A DNA stretch of 47,572 nt from Bacteroidales bacterium WCE2008 (GTDB lineage: Bacteria > Bacteroidota > Bacteroidia > Bacteroidales > UBA932), in the NCBI GenBank assembly GCA_900167925.1, contig FUZM01000007.1, positions 1-47,572 of the forward strand. Reading direction: 5' to 3'. A model generated the notes under the pieces. It was not told the DNA's origin. It searched no databases and saw only the letters and a program-made list of their open reading frames with translations. Positions 1-8,227 of this stretch are shown in pieces. The number at the start of each line of letters is the position of its first letter. Positions within the stretch are counted from its first letter, which is position 1. The translations under genes and the position numbers were made by a program.

Positions 1-248
<248 letters not shown>

Positions 249-322
249 TTGGAGCGGTTCGACACTTGGACGCTCAAGCGGTCCGTCACAAGGCATCGAG
301 CCTGTACTAATCTTTTAAATAT

Positions 323-396
323 AGTCTCTTAGCTCAGTTGGTTAGAGCGCCACACTGATAATGTGGAGGTCGGCAGTTCAACTCTGCCAGGGACTA
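323..396 (+). tRNA. tRNA-Ile (GAT)
   Basis: A full cloverleaf can be drawn. The acceptor arm AGTCTCT pairs with AGGGACT, with one G-T pair, followed by discriminator A. The anticodon loop CTGATAA carries GAT, and the T-arm loop is GTTCAAC. It sits in the 16S spacer, the usual place for tRNA-Ile in Bacteroidota rRNA operons. Confidence 0.96.
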
Positions 397-415
397 CAAA
401 TCAAAACCAGTTTTC

Positions 416-488
416 GGGGGTATAGCTCAGCTGGTAGAGCACCTGCTTTGCAAGCAGGGGGTCGCCGGTTCGAATCCGACTACCTCCA
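416..488 (+). tRNA. tRNA-Ala (TGC)
   Basis: The cloverleaf has acceptor GGGGGTA pairing with TACCTCC, discriminator A, anticodon TGC in a TTTGCAA loop and a GTTCGAA T-loop. It follows tRNA-Ile by 19 bp, the normal 16S-Ile-Ala order. A 23S gene would normally come next, but a terminator starts 6 bp later. Confidence 0.96.
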
Positions 489-494
489 CAAACG

Positions 495-528
495 AAAGCC
501 GTCAGACAAATAGTCTGGCGGCTTTTTT
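495..528 (+). terminator. Rho-independent terminator after tRNA-Ala
   Basis: The stem GCCGTCAGAC (498-507) pairs with GTCTGGCGGC (513-522) with one wobble around a 5-base loop. It is flanked by A and T runs and ends in six T. It would end transcription directly after tRNA-Ala, which is unusual for an rRNA operon that should continue into 23S. Confidence 0.9.
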
Positions 529-535
529 CGTACAC

Positions 536-564
536 CCTTCTGCCAAACTTGTTTGAGCAGAAGG
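536..564. other. Near-perfect palindrome (hairpin)
   Basis: CCTTCTGC at 536-543 pairs with GCAGAAGG at 557-564. The inner bases CAAAC and GTTTG also pair around a TT loop, leaving one bulged A. There is no T run after it, so it is not a standard terminator. It could be a second terminator-like structure or a protein-binding palindrome. The function is unknown. Confidence 0.5.
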
Positions 565-614
565 ATGCAGCGGAATCCGACAACCACACCCACTGCAATA
601 ACCAAATTAATGCT

Positions 615-622
615 TATATTTG
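615..622 (+). promoter_or_regulatory. Bacteroidota -7 box TATATTTG
   Basis: This matches the Bacteroidota -7 consensus TAnnTTTG, 30 bp before the ATG at 653. It overlaps a possible TTG start at 620, which argues that translation begins at the downstream ATG. No clear -33 TTG is seen at the usual distance. Confidence 0.6.
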
Positions 623-652
623 CGCCCTGACTCAAACACACATACAATTAAT

Positions 653-1192
653 ATGAAACGACCATTTAAGTACCTCTCAGCCCTTTTCATAGGACTCTTC
701 TTCACCACTGCCTTCTTTCCGGAACGCTATCCTATCGTTGCAATCATACTAAGCGCACTGCTTACCCTCCTTGCCGCATATTACTTCTTCAGACGAAAGA
801 ATGCCAGAAATCACACTGAAATCCCCTTTCCTCTTCTATTGCCGCTTCTGTTCTTAGGAAGTATTACATATGGCTTGCTCTTCGACGACATAGATGATTT
901 ATCATATTTATCAGTGATTTTCTGTATTCTCAGCATGCTTTCTTATATACTTTACTGGTTCAGCGAAAGTTCCAACTATAAAAAGCCGCTCAAGCATATT
1001 TTCCTGAAAGAATTCACCCTGTCAAAAAGTCTTTCTACAGGCTTTTTCCTGGTTATTCTCATCGGCTTTATCTTTGAACCGGAATCCCGCACATACCAAA
1101 AGCTGATAATATGCGCCCTGCTTCTTCTGGATATACTGAACCAGCGAAGAATTGCCAGGAAATACGGAGACGCAATTAAATTATATCCTTAG
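653..1192 (+). CDS. Small multi-pass membrane protein of unknown function
   Basis: The product has 179 residues and about five or six strongly hydrophobic stretches (near residues 8-22, 25-42, 55-75, 78-100, 122-140 and 148-162). It is therefore probably an integral inner-membrane protein. No family motif was recognised. The ATG at 653 is chosen over an in-frame TTG at 620 because the TTG lies inside the -7 promoter box. The gene converges on the AraC-type regulator, with one base between the two stop codons, and no separate terminator is visible there. Confidence 0.75.
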   Translation: MKRPFKYLSALFIGLFFTTAFFPERYPIVAIILSALLTLLAAYYFFRRKNARNHTEIPFPLLLPLLFLGSITYGLLFDDIDDLSYLSVIFCILSMLSYILYWFSESSNYKKPLKHIFLKEFTLSKSLSTGFFLVILIGFIFEPESRTYQKLIICALLLLDILNQRRIARKYGDAIKLYP

Positions 1193-1193
1193 T

Positions 1194-2054
1194 CTAGTAC
1201 TTTATAAGCATCTGCGAGATAAACTTGCGGTACTCGATCGGGGTCATGCCCTTCTTCTTCCGGAAGATACGGATGAAATTGGACTTGTTGTTGAAGCCGC
1301 AATCGTAGCAGATCTCCGATGCGCTCAGCGTCGTGTCACCCAGAAGAGTGCACGCCTTCGCGATACGCTGATTATTCACATAATTTATATAAGACATGCC
1401 GGTCCGCTTCTTGAAGAAATGAGAGAAAGCGGACTCGGACATATTTACCAGAGCCGAAACCTCCGGGAGGCTCAGCTTCTTGTCCAGGTTCTTGTCAATA
1501 TGCTCGCAAACGCGGGCTATACGGCGACTTTTGGTGGTCGCCCCCAGCTCCGGCTCATAAAGGTTCGTAACGAGCTTCTTGCGGTTGGAATTGGCCATTA
1601 AATTGAGGATATCGAGGAAAGTCGTGACCGACTGGAAACCCTGCATCCTCGTCAGGGCGATTATCTGTTCCTTGATTATCGCCTGCTCCGGTCCCTCGAA
1701 GCTGAGACCGTGGACAGAATCCTGCAGCAGCTGGCGGATCGGGCTGAAGATTCGCTTGCCCAGCATCGGGTAATTCAGCATGTCCTCCGAGAACTGTATC
1801 GTGATCACATGATTCACCTTCGAGTCGGATTTCCATGCATGAGGCAGCGACGGTCCGACCATAACCAAATCAGAGTCCCCGAATTCCTCTTCCGAGTCAC
1901 CTACGACACGGGTTCCCGTACAATTCATCACCAGATTGATCTCATATTCCGGATGATAGTGCACCGGATAGTCGAATTTTGCATTCGGGTGGTTAAGAAT
2001 AATAAACAAGTCTTCTTTATGTATTGGAACTATTTCCTGCTGGAATTCATTCAT
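1194..2054 (-). CDS. AraC-family transcriptional regulator
   Basis: The product has 286 residues. An N-terminal cupin-like sensor half contains HYHPEYEINLV and GPSLPHAW, the usual histidine-rich beta-barrel pattern of AraC sensors. The C-terminal 100 residues hold two helix-turn-helix motifs, with hallmark stretches LSLPEVSALVNMSESAFSHF and CGFNNKSNFIRIFRKKKGM. The upstream TTG at 2060 would add two residues; the ATG at 2054 is preferred. It is transcribed divergently from the polysaccharide locus with a shared 150-bp intergenic region, so it is the obvious candidate for the local sugar-responsive activator. The ligand is inferred only from context (a mannose or mannoside sugar). No hybrid two-component or SusR-type regulator, the more common PUL regulators, is present here. 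Confidence 0.9.
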   Translation of the reverse strand: MNEFQQEIVPIHKEDLFIILNHPNAKFDYPVHYHPEYEINLVMNCTGTRVVGDSEEEFGDSDLVMVGPSLPHAWKSDSKVNHVITIQFSEDMLNYPMLGKRIFSPIRQLLQDSVHGLSFEGPEQAIIKEQIIALTRMQGFQSVTTFLDILNLMANSNRKKLVTNLYEPELGATTKSRRIARVCEHIDKNLDKKLSLPEVSALVNMSESAFSHFFKKRTGMSYINYVNNQRIAKACTLLGDTTLSASEICYDCGFNNKSNFIRIFRKKKGMTPIEYRKFISQMLIKY

Positions 2055-2077
2055 AATCAATGATATTATCGTTTCTG

Positions 2078-2085
2078 CAAAGGTA
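2078..2085 (-). promoter_or_regulatory. -7 box TACCTTTG for the AraC-type gene
   Basis: On the minus strand TACCTTTG fits TAnnTTTG, 23 bp before the chosen ATG at 2054. A second TTTG lies just upstream. Confidence 0.5.
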
Positions 2086-2170
2086 CAAAGAATTCTGAAT
2101 TGTAAATAAGTGATTCAAAAAAGTATATTTCTTTGACCAAGATATACAACAAATTAATGCCTTATTCTTC

Positions 2171-2178
2171 TATATTTG
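2171..2178 (+). promoter_or_regulatory. -7 box TATATTTG for the mannan operon
   Basis: This consensus Bacteroidota -7 box lies 27 bp before the first gene of the polysaccharide locus, back to back with the regulator's promoter. The regulator's binding site probably lies between 2086 and 2170; no clear direct repeat was identified by eye. Confidence 0.6.
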
Positions 2179-2205
2179 CAATGAAAACTATAACCAATTA
2201 GCTAA

Positions 2206-3786
2206 ATGGGCTCTGCTTCAATCGGATGGATAGACATAACCATTGTCTTACTGTACCTGGTATTCATTATCTGGTGGGGATTGCGTCATGGAAAAAGCTC
2301 TGACGCAGGATCATATTTTCTTGCAGGCAGGAGCATGCCTTGGTGGGTGGTCGGCCTCTCCCTCTTCGCCGCCAGCATTTCCTCCACGACCCTGATAGGA
2401 CAGTGCGGAGACGCATATGACACCGGAATCGCAGTATTCAACTACAACCTCACCGGAGTAGTGGTGATGGTATTCTTCGCAGTCTTCCTGCTGCCGCTCT
2501 ACATCAAGTCCAAGATTTTCACCATCCCGGAGTTCCTCCAGAAGCGATTCGACAAGCGCTCCCGCTACTTCTTCTCGGCGATCTGCATCATCGGAAACAT
2601 CTTCCTGGACGCTGCAGGAGCCCTGTATGCGGCAGCCCTGATCATAAAACTCGTTTTCCCGCAGGCCGACCTGCAGCTGCTCATATTGATATTCGCTGTC
2701 ATCGCGGCCTCATACACCATCCCCGGCGGACTCTCATCGGCCATCAACGCCGAGCTGATCCAGGCCGTAATCCTGATAGTAGGATCAGTCATACTGACCG
2801 TCGCATGCTTCGCCAACGGCGGAGGAGAATATCTCGCCGGCCTGCTCTCCAGCGGGGATTTGTCAATGAAGCTGATCCGGCCGCTGAATGATCCCGCAAC
2901 CCCGTGGCTCGGACTGATAGTGGGCATGCCGGTATCGGGCATCTATTTCTGGGCGAACAACCAGACCCTCGTGCAGCGGGTCCTCAGTTCCAGGAGCGTC
3001 GACGAAGGCCGCCGCGGAGTCATGTTCGCCGGACTGCTGACCCTCGCGACACTGTTCATAATAGTATTCCCGGGAGTCATCGCCCGCAATCTCTTCCCGG
3101 GCCTCGAAAGACCGGACATGATCTATCCGACCTTGGTGCTGAAGATGCTTCCGACCGGACTTCTCGGAATCATGCTCTCGGCTCTTCTGGCCGCATTGAC
3201 ATCGACCCTCAGCGCCATACTGAACTCGACCTCCACCCTCTTCACCATGGACTTCTACGCCCAGGCGAAGCCGACGACCGAGTCAAAGAAACTGGTCCTC
3301 GTGGGCAAGATAACCTCTCTGGTGATCATAGTGATCGCTGCCCTCTGGGCCCCGAACATCGGGAAATTCGGCTCCCTGCTGAAATACTATCAGGAAATGC
3401 TCTCATACATCGCTCCGCCGATCGTGGCAGCCTTCCTGCTGGGAATATTCTCCAAGAGAGTAAACGGCAACGGAGCATTCGCCGGACTGCTCGGCGGCTT
3501 GCTGATGGCTGTCGTGATGCTGCTCTGGCGCCACAGAATCTTCGGTGACATGCACTTCCTGCTGATAATCCCGATATTGCTTGCATTCAGCATGACGGTT
3601 ATCTTCCTGGTCAGCCTTGCCTACCCGCGTCCGGGAGAGGACAAGCTCCGCGACACCACATTCTCGTTCAGGGACTTCCGCGCCGAAGGCCATGAACTCA
3701 AGAAGCTTCCATTGTACAGCAATTATCGTTTCTGGGCAGGCTGCCTGCTGGTCGCCTGTGCCGGAATCCTCATACTATTCTCATAG
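2206..3786 (+). CDS. Sodium:solute symporter (SSS family), probable mannoside importer
   Basis: The product has 526 residues and about 13 membrane spans. Family hallmarks include an N-terminal helix with the pair WWG, the segment SYFLAGRSMPWWVVGLSLFA, and ASISSTTLIGQ in the first sodium-site helix. This is the SLC5/SSS fold, which imports sugars or similar solutes with Na+ across the inner membrane. It is the first gene of the operon, with only 3 bp to the GH2 gene. A Na+/sugar symporter beside a GH130 phosphorylase is also known from the Bacteroides fragilis mannan operon. Import of mannobiose or short manno-oligosaccharides is therefore the best guess; the substrate is inferred from context. 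Confidence 0.9.
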   Translation: MGSASIGWIDITIVLLYLVFIIWWGLRHGKSSDAGSYFLAGRSMPWWVVGLSLFAASISSTTLIGQCGDAYDTGIAVFNYNLTGVVVMVFFAVFLLPLYIKSKIFTIPEFLQKRFDKRSRYFFSAICIIGNIFLDAAGALYAAALIIKLVFPQADLQLLILIFAVIAASYTIPGGLSSAINAELIQAVILIVGSVILTVACFANGGGEYLAGLLSSGDLSMKLIRPLNDPATPWLGLIVGMPVSGIYFWANNQTLVQRVLSSRSVDEGRRGVMFAGLLTLATLFIIVFPGVIARNLFPGLERPDMIYPTLVLKMLPTGLLGIMLSALLAALTSTLSAILNSTSTLFTMDFYAQAKPTTESKKLVLVGKITSLVIIVIAALWAPNIGKFGSLLKYYQEMLSYIAPPIVAAFLLGIFSKRVNGNGAFAGLLGGLLMAVVMLLWRHRIFGDMHFLLIIPILLAFSMTVIFLVSLAYPRPGEDKLRDTTFSFRDFRAEGHELKKLPLYSNYRFWAGCLLVACAGILILFS

Positions 3787-3789
3787 ACT

Positions 3790-6700
3790 ATGAACCGTAA
3801 TCTGACACTAATTGGCATTTCTACACTTTTGCTCATGCCTTGCAGCACACAGGCAGCCTCTGGCGACATCTACAGGAACATCGCCCTCCACAGGGCTGCG
3901 ACTAATTCATCCAGCTACGACTACAACCTGACAGCCCAGCTTCTGACCGACGGGATCATCCCGGAGGAGCCGGCCTGTTACATCGAAATAACCCGGGACG
4001 GAAAGCCTATGTCCCGCATCGAGCGTGGCTATCTCACCGACTTGAATTCATTCGGAGTAGAACTGAATGCCGGTTCGACCCTGGAAGTGTTTTTCCACGG
4101 ATACTCTCCGGCAGCGGACAAGATCCAGCTGGCCTCCAGGAACATGCCGGCCACCAGGACTACCGTCAAGGCAGAGGCCCTCGGACCTGACGGGAAATGG
4201 ACCGTCATCGGGACAGCCGAAGCGGCCGTCGTCCCCGTACCTATAGGATATAAGGGAATGACTATGTACTGCTGGGAGTTCCCGACAGATGCTTCCCGCA
4301 GGGATTACCGTTTCCGTTTCGAAGGGAAATCGGCCGTCACTCTCAACGAGGTGCTCTTCTTCAAGGACGGCAAAGTTGCAGACATACTTCCAAGCAAGAA
4401 CTTCGTGAGCGCCTGGAAGAGCCTTGGGACCGAATCAGAATGGGCAAGCATCGACCTTGGCGGGGAAGTCCGTTTCGACAAGATGAGATTCAGCTGGATA
4501 AACGGCCCTGAATCCGGCAAGGTCCAGGTCTCCGAGGACGGAAAGGAATGGAAGGAGATAGCAAGCTTCGACGGAGCCCGGGAAGAGATCAGCTTCCCTG
4601 AGACCAGGGGACGCCACGTCCGTCTCTGCCTGAAGAATGGCAACGGCGGCCAGCCGTTCGAGCTCGGCGAGTGGGAAGTATATGGCCATGCCCCCGTCCG
4701 GACCGTCAAAGACGACGAATGGATACTTTGCAGGGCCTCCGAGACCTCTGAAGAAGCAGTCCTGTCCGACAGTTTCAAGGCCGACGCCAACTGGATTCCG
4801 GCCAAGGTTCCCGGCACGGTGTTGGGCTCATACGTCGAATATGGAGCCGTCCCGGACCCGAACTTCGCGGACAACCAGCTCTTCATCTCCGACTCATATT
4901 TCCGCTCTGACTTCTGGTACAGGAAAAGCTTCGACGCAAAGATCACTTCCGAGCGCCAGTTCCTGCACTTCGAGGGCATTAACTATCAGGCTGAGGTCTT
5001 CCTGAACGGCCAGCGTCTCGGCCTCATCGACGGAGCATTCAGGGCAGAGGACTACGACGTCACCGGAATTCTCCGCGACGGCAGCAACGTCCTTGCAGTC
5101 AAGATAATACATAATCCTTCATATGGCCAGGTCAAGGAACAGACCGCCGATACTCCGGACAGCAACGGAGGCATCCTCGGCGCCGACAATCCGACCATGC
5201 ATGCGACCATCGGCTGGGACTGGATCCCGACCGTCAGGGGAAGGAACATAGGAATATACGATGATGTCTGGTTTACCCAGACAGGATCAGTCACCGTCGA
5301 AGACCCGTTCGTCCGCACGGAACTCCCGCTTCCGGATACCACGAAAGCGACTGTTTTCGCTTCGGCACGCCTCGTCAACCATGGCGGCAGTGCAGTCGAA
5401 GGTCTTCTCAAGATCAGCTTCGGAGAGCACCGGGCCGAGCTTCCGGTGAGCCTTGCCGCCGGCGAGGACAAGGAAGTTGCCTTCGAACCGATGACTATTC
5501 TGAATCCTCGCCTGTGGTGGCCTAAGGGCTATGGCGAGCAGAACCTCTATCAGGTCAGCATGACATTCGAGACCGGAGGAAAAGTCTCCGATACCAAGGA
5601 ATTCCTTTCAGGAGTACGCCAGATGGAATACTCCCTGGATCCATACAAGTCAGATGCAAAATGGAATTTCAAAGGCCGGAATGACGACGTGAGGCTAAGC
5701 CTTTACATTAACGGCCGCAGGTTCGTCGGCTATGGCGGCAACTGGGGATATCCGGAGCATATGCTCAACTATGGTCCGCGTGAGTTCGACATCGCCGTCG
5801 GATACCATGCCGACATGAACTTCACCATGATCCGAGACTGGGTGGGCATGACCTCCCACAGGGCCTTCTACGAGGCCTGCGACCGCCATGGAATAATGAT
5901 CTGGCAGGACTTCTGGCTGGCCAACCCGTCGGACGGACCGGATCCTTCAGACGTGGAGAGGTTCAATGAGACGGCCTCCAGATATGTGCGCCGCATCAGG
6001 AACCATCCTTCATTGGCCCTCTATGTCGGCCGAAACGAAGGATATCCTCCAAAGGAGATCGACGAGCATCTCGACAAGATTGTAAAGGTAGAGCATCCGG
6101 GATTGTTCTACATATCCCATTCGGCCGCTGACGGAGTGAGCGGAGGAGGTCCATACAGAGCCCTGAAGCCTTCCGAATATTTCAAGGTGAGAGGCCGCGA
6201 AAAGATGCACAGCGAGATGGGCATGCCTGCCGTCATGAATTATGAGCATCTGCTACGCGCCATGGGCGACAAGGTCGAGCCGGTCAATACGGCGTCCCAT
6301 CCTAACGCAATGTATGGCCTGCATGACTATGCGCTCGGAACAAAGGCGAACAGCGCCCAGAAGGCTGACAGTTTCAACGGGCTTCTGACAGAGGCATTCG
6401 GCGAGCCTGCCAGTGCCAAGGAGTTCGCCGAACTCGCGCAGTGGATCAACTATGACGGCTACAGAGCCATGTTCGAGGGCCGCGGAGAGCATCGCAGGGG
6501 CCTGCTGCTGTGGATGAGCCATCCTGCCTGGCCTTCGATGGTATGGCAGACCTATGATTATTATTTCGAGCCTACGGCAGCTTATTTCGGCTGCAAGAAG
6601 GCCTGTGAGCCTTTGCATATACAGTTCGACCCTCTCCGCAAGCATGTCGAGGTCGTGAATACCCGCGCGCGCGACAGGAAAGGTCTGAGGGCCGAGGCGA

Positions 6701-7191
6701 TGGTCATGGACATGCATGGAACCGTTGTCGGGACGCAGGACGCCACCGTGGACGTCGCCGAAGACCGGACAGTGACATGTTTCGGTCTGGAAGTTCCTGC
6801 AACTGCCGGCCAGGTATATTACCTAAGCCTGTCGCTCAGGGATGCCGAAGGCCGACTGCTGTCCTCCAACTTCTATGTCCAGGGTGTCAGGGAAGGCGAT
6901 TTCAAGGCGCTCCGGACCCTCGGGAAGACCAGCGTCGAGGCCGATTCCGAAGGCGACGGCCCTTGGAAGGTGACATTGAAGAATACCGGATCGGAGCCTG
7001 CTCTTATGCTTCGTCTAAAGCTGGTTGCCGACGGAGAGATGGTCCTTCCTGTAATCTATTCTGACAACTATCTGTCGCTCATGCCGGGAGAAAGCCGGGA
7101 GATCGAGATTTCCGCTCCTGAAGCTGTCCGTGGCGGAGCCTCATTGGAAATATCCGGTTTCAACATGGAACCTGTAGAGATAAAGCTTTGA
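3790..7191 (+). CDS. Glycoside hydrolase family 2, beta-mannosidase/exo-glucosaminidase-like, with discoidin-like N-terminus
   Basis: The product has 1133 residues with an N-terminal signal peptide (cleavage near residue 23). Residues about 25-300 look like two F5/8 type C (discoidin-like) beta-sandwich modules. A GH2 sugar-binding domain follows, with VPGTVLGSYVEYGAVPDPNF, then an Ig-like domain. The TIM barrel has WDWIPTVRGRNIGIYDDV just before it, the probable acid/base Glu750 in GRNEG and the probable nucleophile Glu809 in HSEMGMP. The VPGTVL sub-type groups with beta-mannosidases, endo-beta-mannosidases and exo-beta-glucosaminidases rather than beta-galactosidases. With a GH26 mannanase and a GH130 in the operon, removal of mannose from manno-oligosaccharides in the periplasm is the likely role. 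The exact linkage is not resolved. Confidence 0.88.
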   Translation: MNRNLTLIGISTLLLMPCSTQAASGDIYRNIALHRAATNSSSYDYNLTAQLLTDGIIPEEPACYIEITRDGKPMSRIERGYLTDLNSFGVELNAGSTLEVFFHGYSPAADKIQLASRNMPATRTTVKAEALGPDGKWTVIGTAEAAVVPVPIGYKGMTMYCWEFPTDASRRDYRFRFEGKSAVTLNEVLFFKDGKVADILPSKNFVSAWKSLGTESEWASIDLGGEVRFDKMRFSWINGPESGKVQVSEDGKEWKEIASFDGAREEISFPETRGRHVRLCLKNGNGGQPFELGEWEVYGHAPVRTVKDDEWILCRASETSEEAVLSDSFKADANWIPAKVPGTVLGSYVEYGAVPDPNFADNQLFISDSYFRSDFWYRKSFDAKITSERQFLHFEGINYQAEVFLNGQRLGLIDGAFRAEDYDVTGILRDGSNVLAVKIIHNPSYGQVKEQTADTPDSNGGILGADNPTMHATIGWDWIPTVRGRNIGIYDDVWFTQTGSVTVEDPFVRTELPLPDTTKATVFASARLVNHGGSAVEGLLKISFGEHRAELPVSLAAGEDKEVAFEPMTILNPRLWWPKGYGEQNLYQVSMTFETGGKVSDTKEFLSGVRQMEYSLDPYKSDAKWNFKGRNDDVRLSLYINGRRFVGYGGNWGYPEHMLNYGPREFDIAVGYHADMNFTMIRDWVGMTSHRAFYEACDRHGIMIWQDFWLANPSDGPDPSDVERFNETASRYVRRIRNHPSLALYVGRNEGYPPKEIDEHLDKIVKVEHPGLFYISHSAADGVSGGGPYRALKPSEYFKVRGREKMHSEMGMPAVMNYEHLLRAMGDKVEPVNTASHPNAMYGLHDYALGTKANSAQKADSFNGLLTEAFGEPASAKEFAELAQWINYDGYRAMFEGRGEHRRGLLLWMSHPAWPSMVWQTYDYYFEPTAAYFGCKKACEPLHIQFDPLRKHVEVVNTRARDRKGLRAEAMVMDMHGTVVGTQDATVDVAEDRTVTCFGLEVPATAGQVYYLSLSLRDAEGRLLSSNFYVQGVREGDFKALRTLGKTSVEADSEGDGPWKVTLKNTGSEPALMLRLKLVADGEMVLPVIYSDNYLSLMPGESREIEISAPEAVRGGASLEISGFNMEPVEIKL

Positions 7192-7198
7192 TTGAACT

Positions 7199-8227
7199 AT
7201 GAAACTCAAGAAATTCGAAGGTAACCCGATCGTCTCTCCCAATCCTGACCATGCTTGGGAGAACCTCGTGACATGCAATCCGGGAGTAATCTATGACGGA
7301 GGAAAGTTCCGCATGCTCTACCGTGCCGCCGGCGACGACGAGGACCATGTCATCAGGTTCGGTCTTGCTGAGAGCGAGGACGGCTTCCATTTCACCAGGG
7401 TGTCTGATCGGCCGGTCTTCGGCCCGAGCGCTGACGGTCCGGACGGAGGCTGCGTCGAGGATCCCCGGATAGTGAAATTCGGGAAGTTCTTCTATGTGAC
7501 CTACGCTTTTCGCCCATATCCTCCGGGACGCTACTGGACATTCGCCCACGACGAGGTGCGCTATCCGGAGTCGGACGAGTACAGCCCAAAGGCCTGGGCC
7601 ATGAGCCTCGGCAACACCGGACTGGCCATGACCAAGGACTTCAGGTCTTTCCAAAGGCTGGGAAGGCTTACTTCTCCGATGCTGGACGACAGGGACGTCA
7701 TCCTCTTCCCTGAGAAGATAGGCGGAAAATATGTGCTCATGCATCGCCCGAAGGAGTATGTCGGGGCGGACTATGGCGTCGAGTATCCTTCGATATGGCT
7801 CAAGTTCTCCGATGACCTTCTGGACTGGCAGGACAAGCCGAGCCATCTTCTCATCACCGGCCGCAAGGGCACATGGGAGGAGAAGATCGGTGGCAGCACT
7901 CCTCCTATACTGACCGACGAGGGATGGCTGGTCATCTATCATGGAGTCGCCGACGGAGGATTGTCCCAGTATCGCGTGGGGGCCATGCTACTGGACAGGG
8001 AAGATCCGCTGAAAGTGATCGCCCGCCTCCCGGAGCCTATTCTTGAACCTGAATATGAATATGAGACCAGGGGCTTCTATAACGGCTGCGTCTTCCCGAC
8101 AGGAAACGTGGTCGTGGACGGTACTCTCTACGTATATTACGGAGCAGCCGACAAGTATGTAGGAGTAGCGACCTGCGCCCTTGATGATTTGATACAAGAA
8201 CTACTCTCAACCAAAATTGACCCATGA
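7199..8227 (+). CDS. Glycoside hydrolase family 130 (beta-mannoside phosphorylase or mannosidase)
   Basis: The product has 342 residues and no signal peptide, so it is cytosolic. The five-bladed propeller family is recognised from the start FEGNPIVSPNPDHAWE, CNPGVIYDGGKFRMLYRA, and GGCVEDPRIV, whose Asp88 matches the conserved general acid. Most cytosolic GH130 enzymes split beta-mannosides with phosphate, giving mannose 1-phosphate, for example mannosyl-glucose or beta-1,4-manno-oligosaccharide phosphorylases; some members hydrolyse beta-1,2-mannosides. The subfamily cannot be set by eye. It overlaps the next gene by 4 bp (ATGA), which suggests translational coupling. The cellobiose 2-epimerase that accompanies mannosylglucose phosphorylase in other mannan operons is not in this window. 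Confidence 0.93.
   Translation: MKLKKFEGNPIVSPNPDHAWENLVTCNPGVIYDGGKFRMLYRAAGDDEDHVIRFGLAESEDGFHFTRVSDRPVFGPSADGPDGGCVEDPRIVKFGKFFYVTYAFRPYPPGRYWTFAHDEVRYPESDEYSPKAWAMSLGNTGLAMTKDFRSFQRLGRLTSPMLDDRDVILFPEKIGGKYVLMHRPKEYVGADYGVEYPSIWLKFSDDLLDWQDKPSHLLITGRKGTWEEKIGGSTPPILTDEGWLVIYHGVADGGLSQYRVGAMLLDREDPLKVIARLPEPILEPEYEYETRGFYNGCVFPTGNVVVDGTLYVYYGAADKYVGVATCALDDLIQELLSTKIDP

Noticed and set aside
401..598. 65-residue minus-strand frame over tRNA-Ala
   Set aside because: It is the well-known false frame produced by reading a tRNA gene backwards (GGSRIRTGDP...).
620..652. TTG start for the small membrane protein
   Set aside because: It lies inside the TATATTTG promoter box; the ATG at 653 is better.
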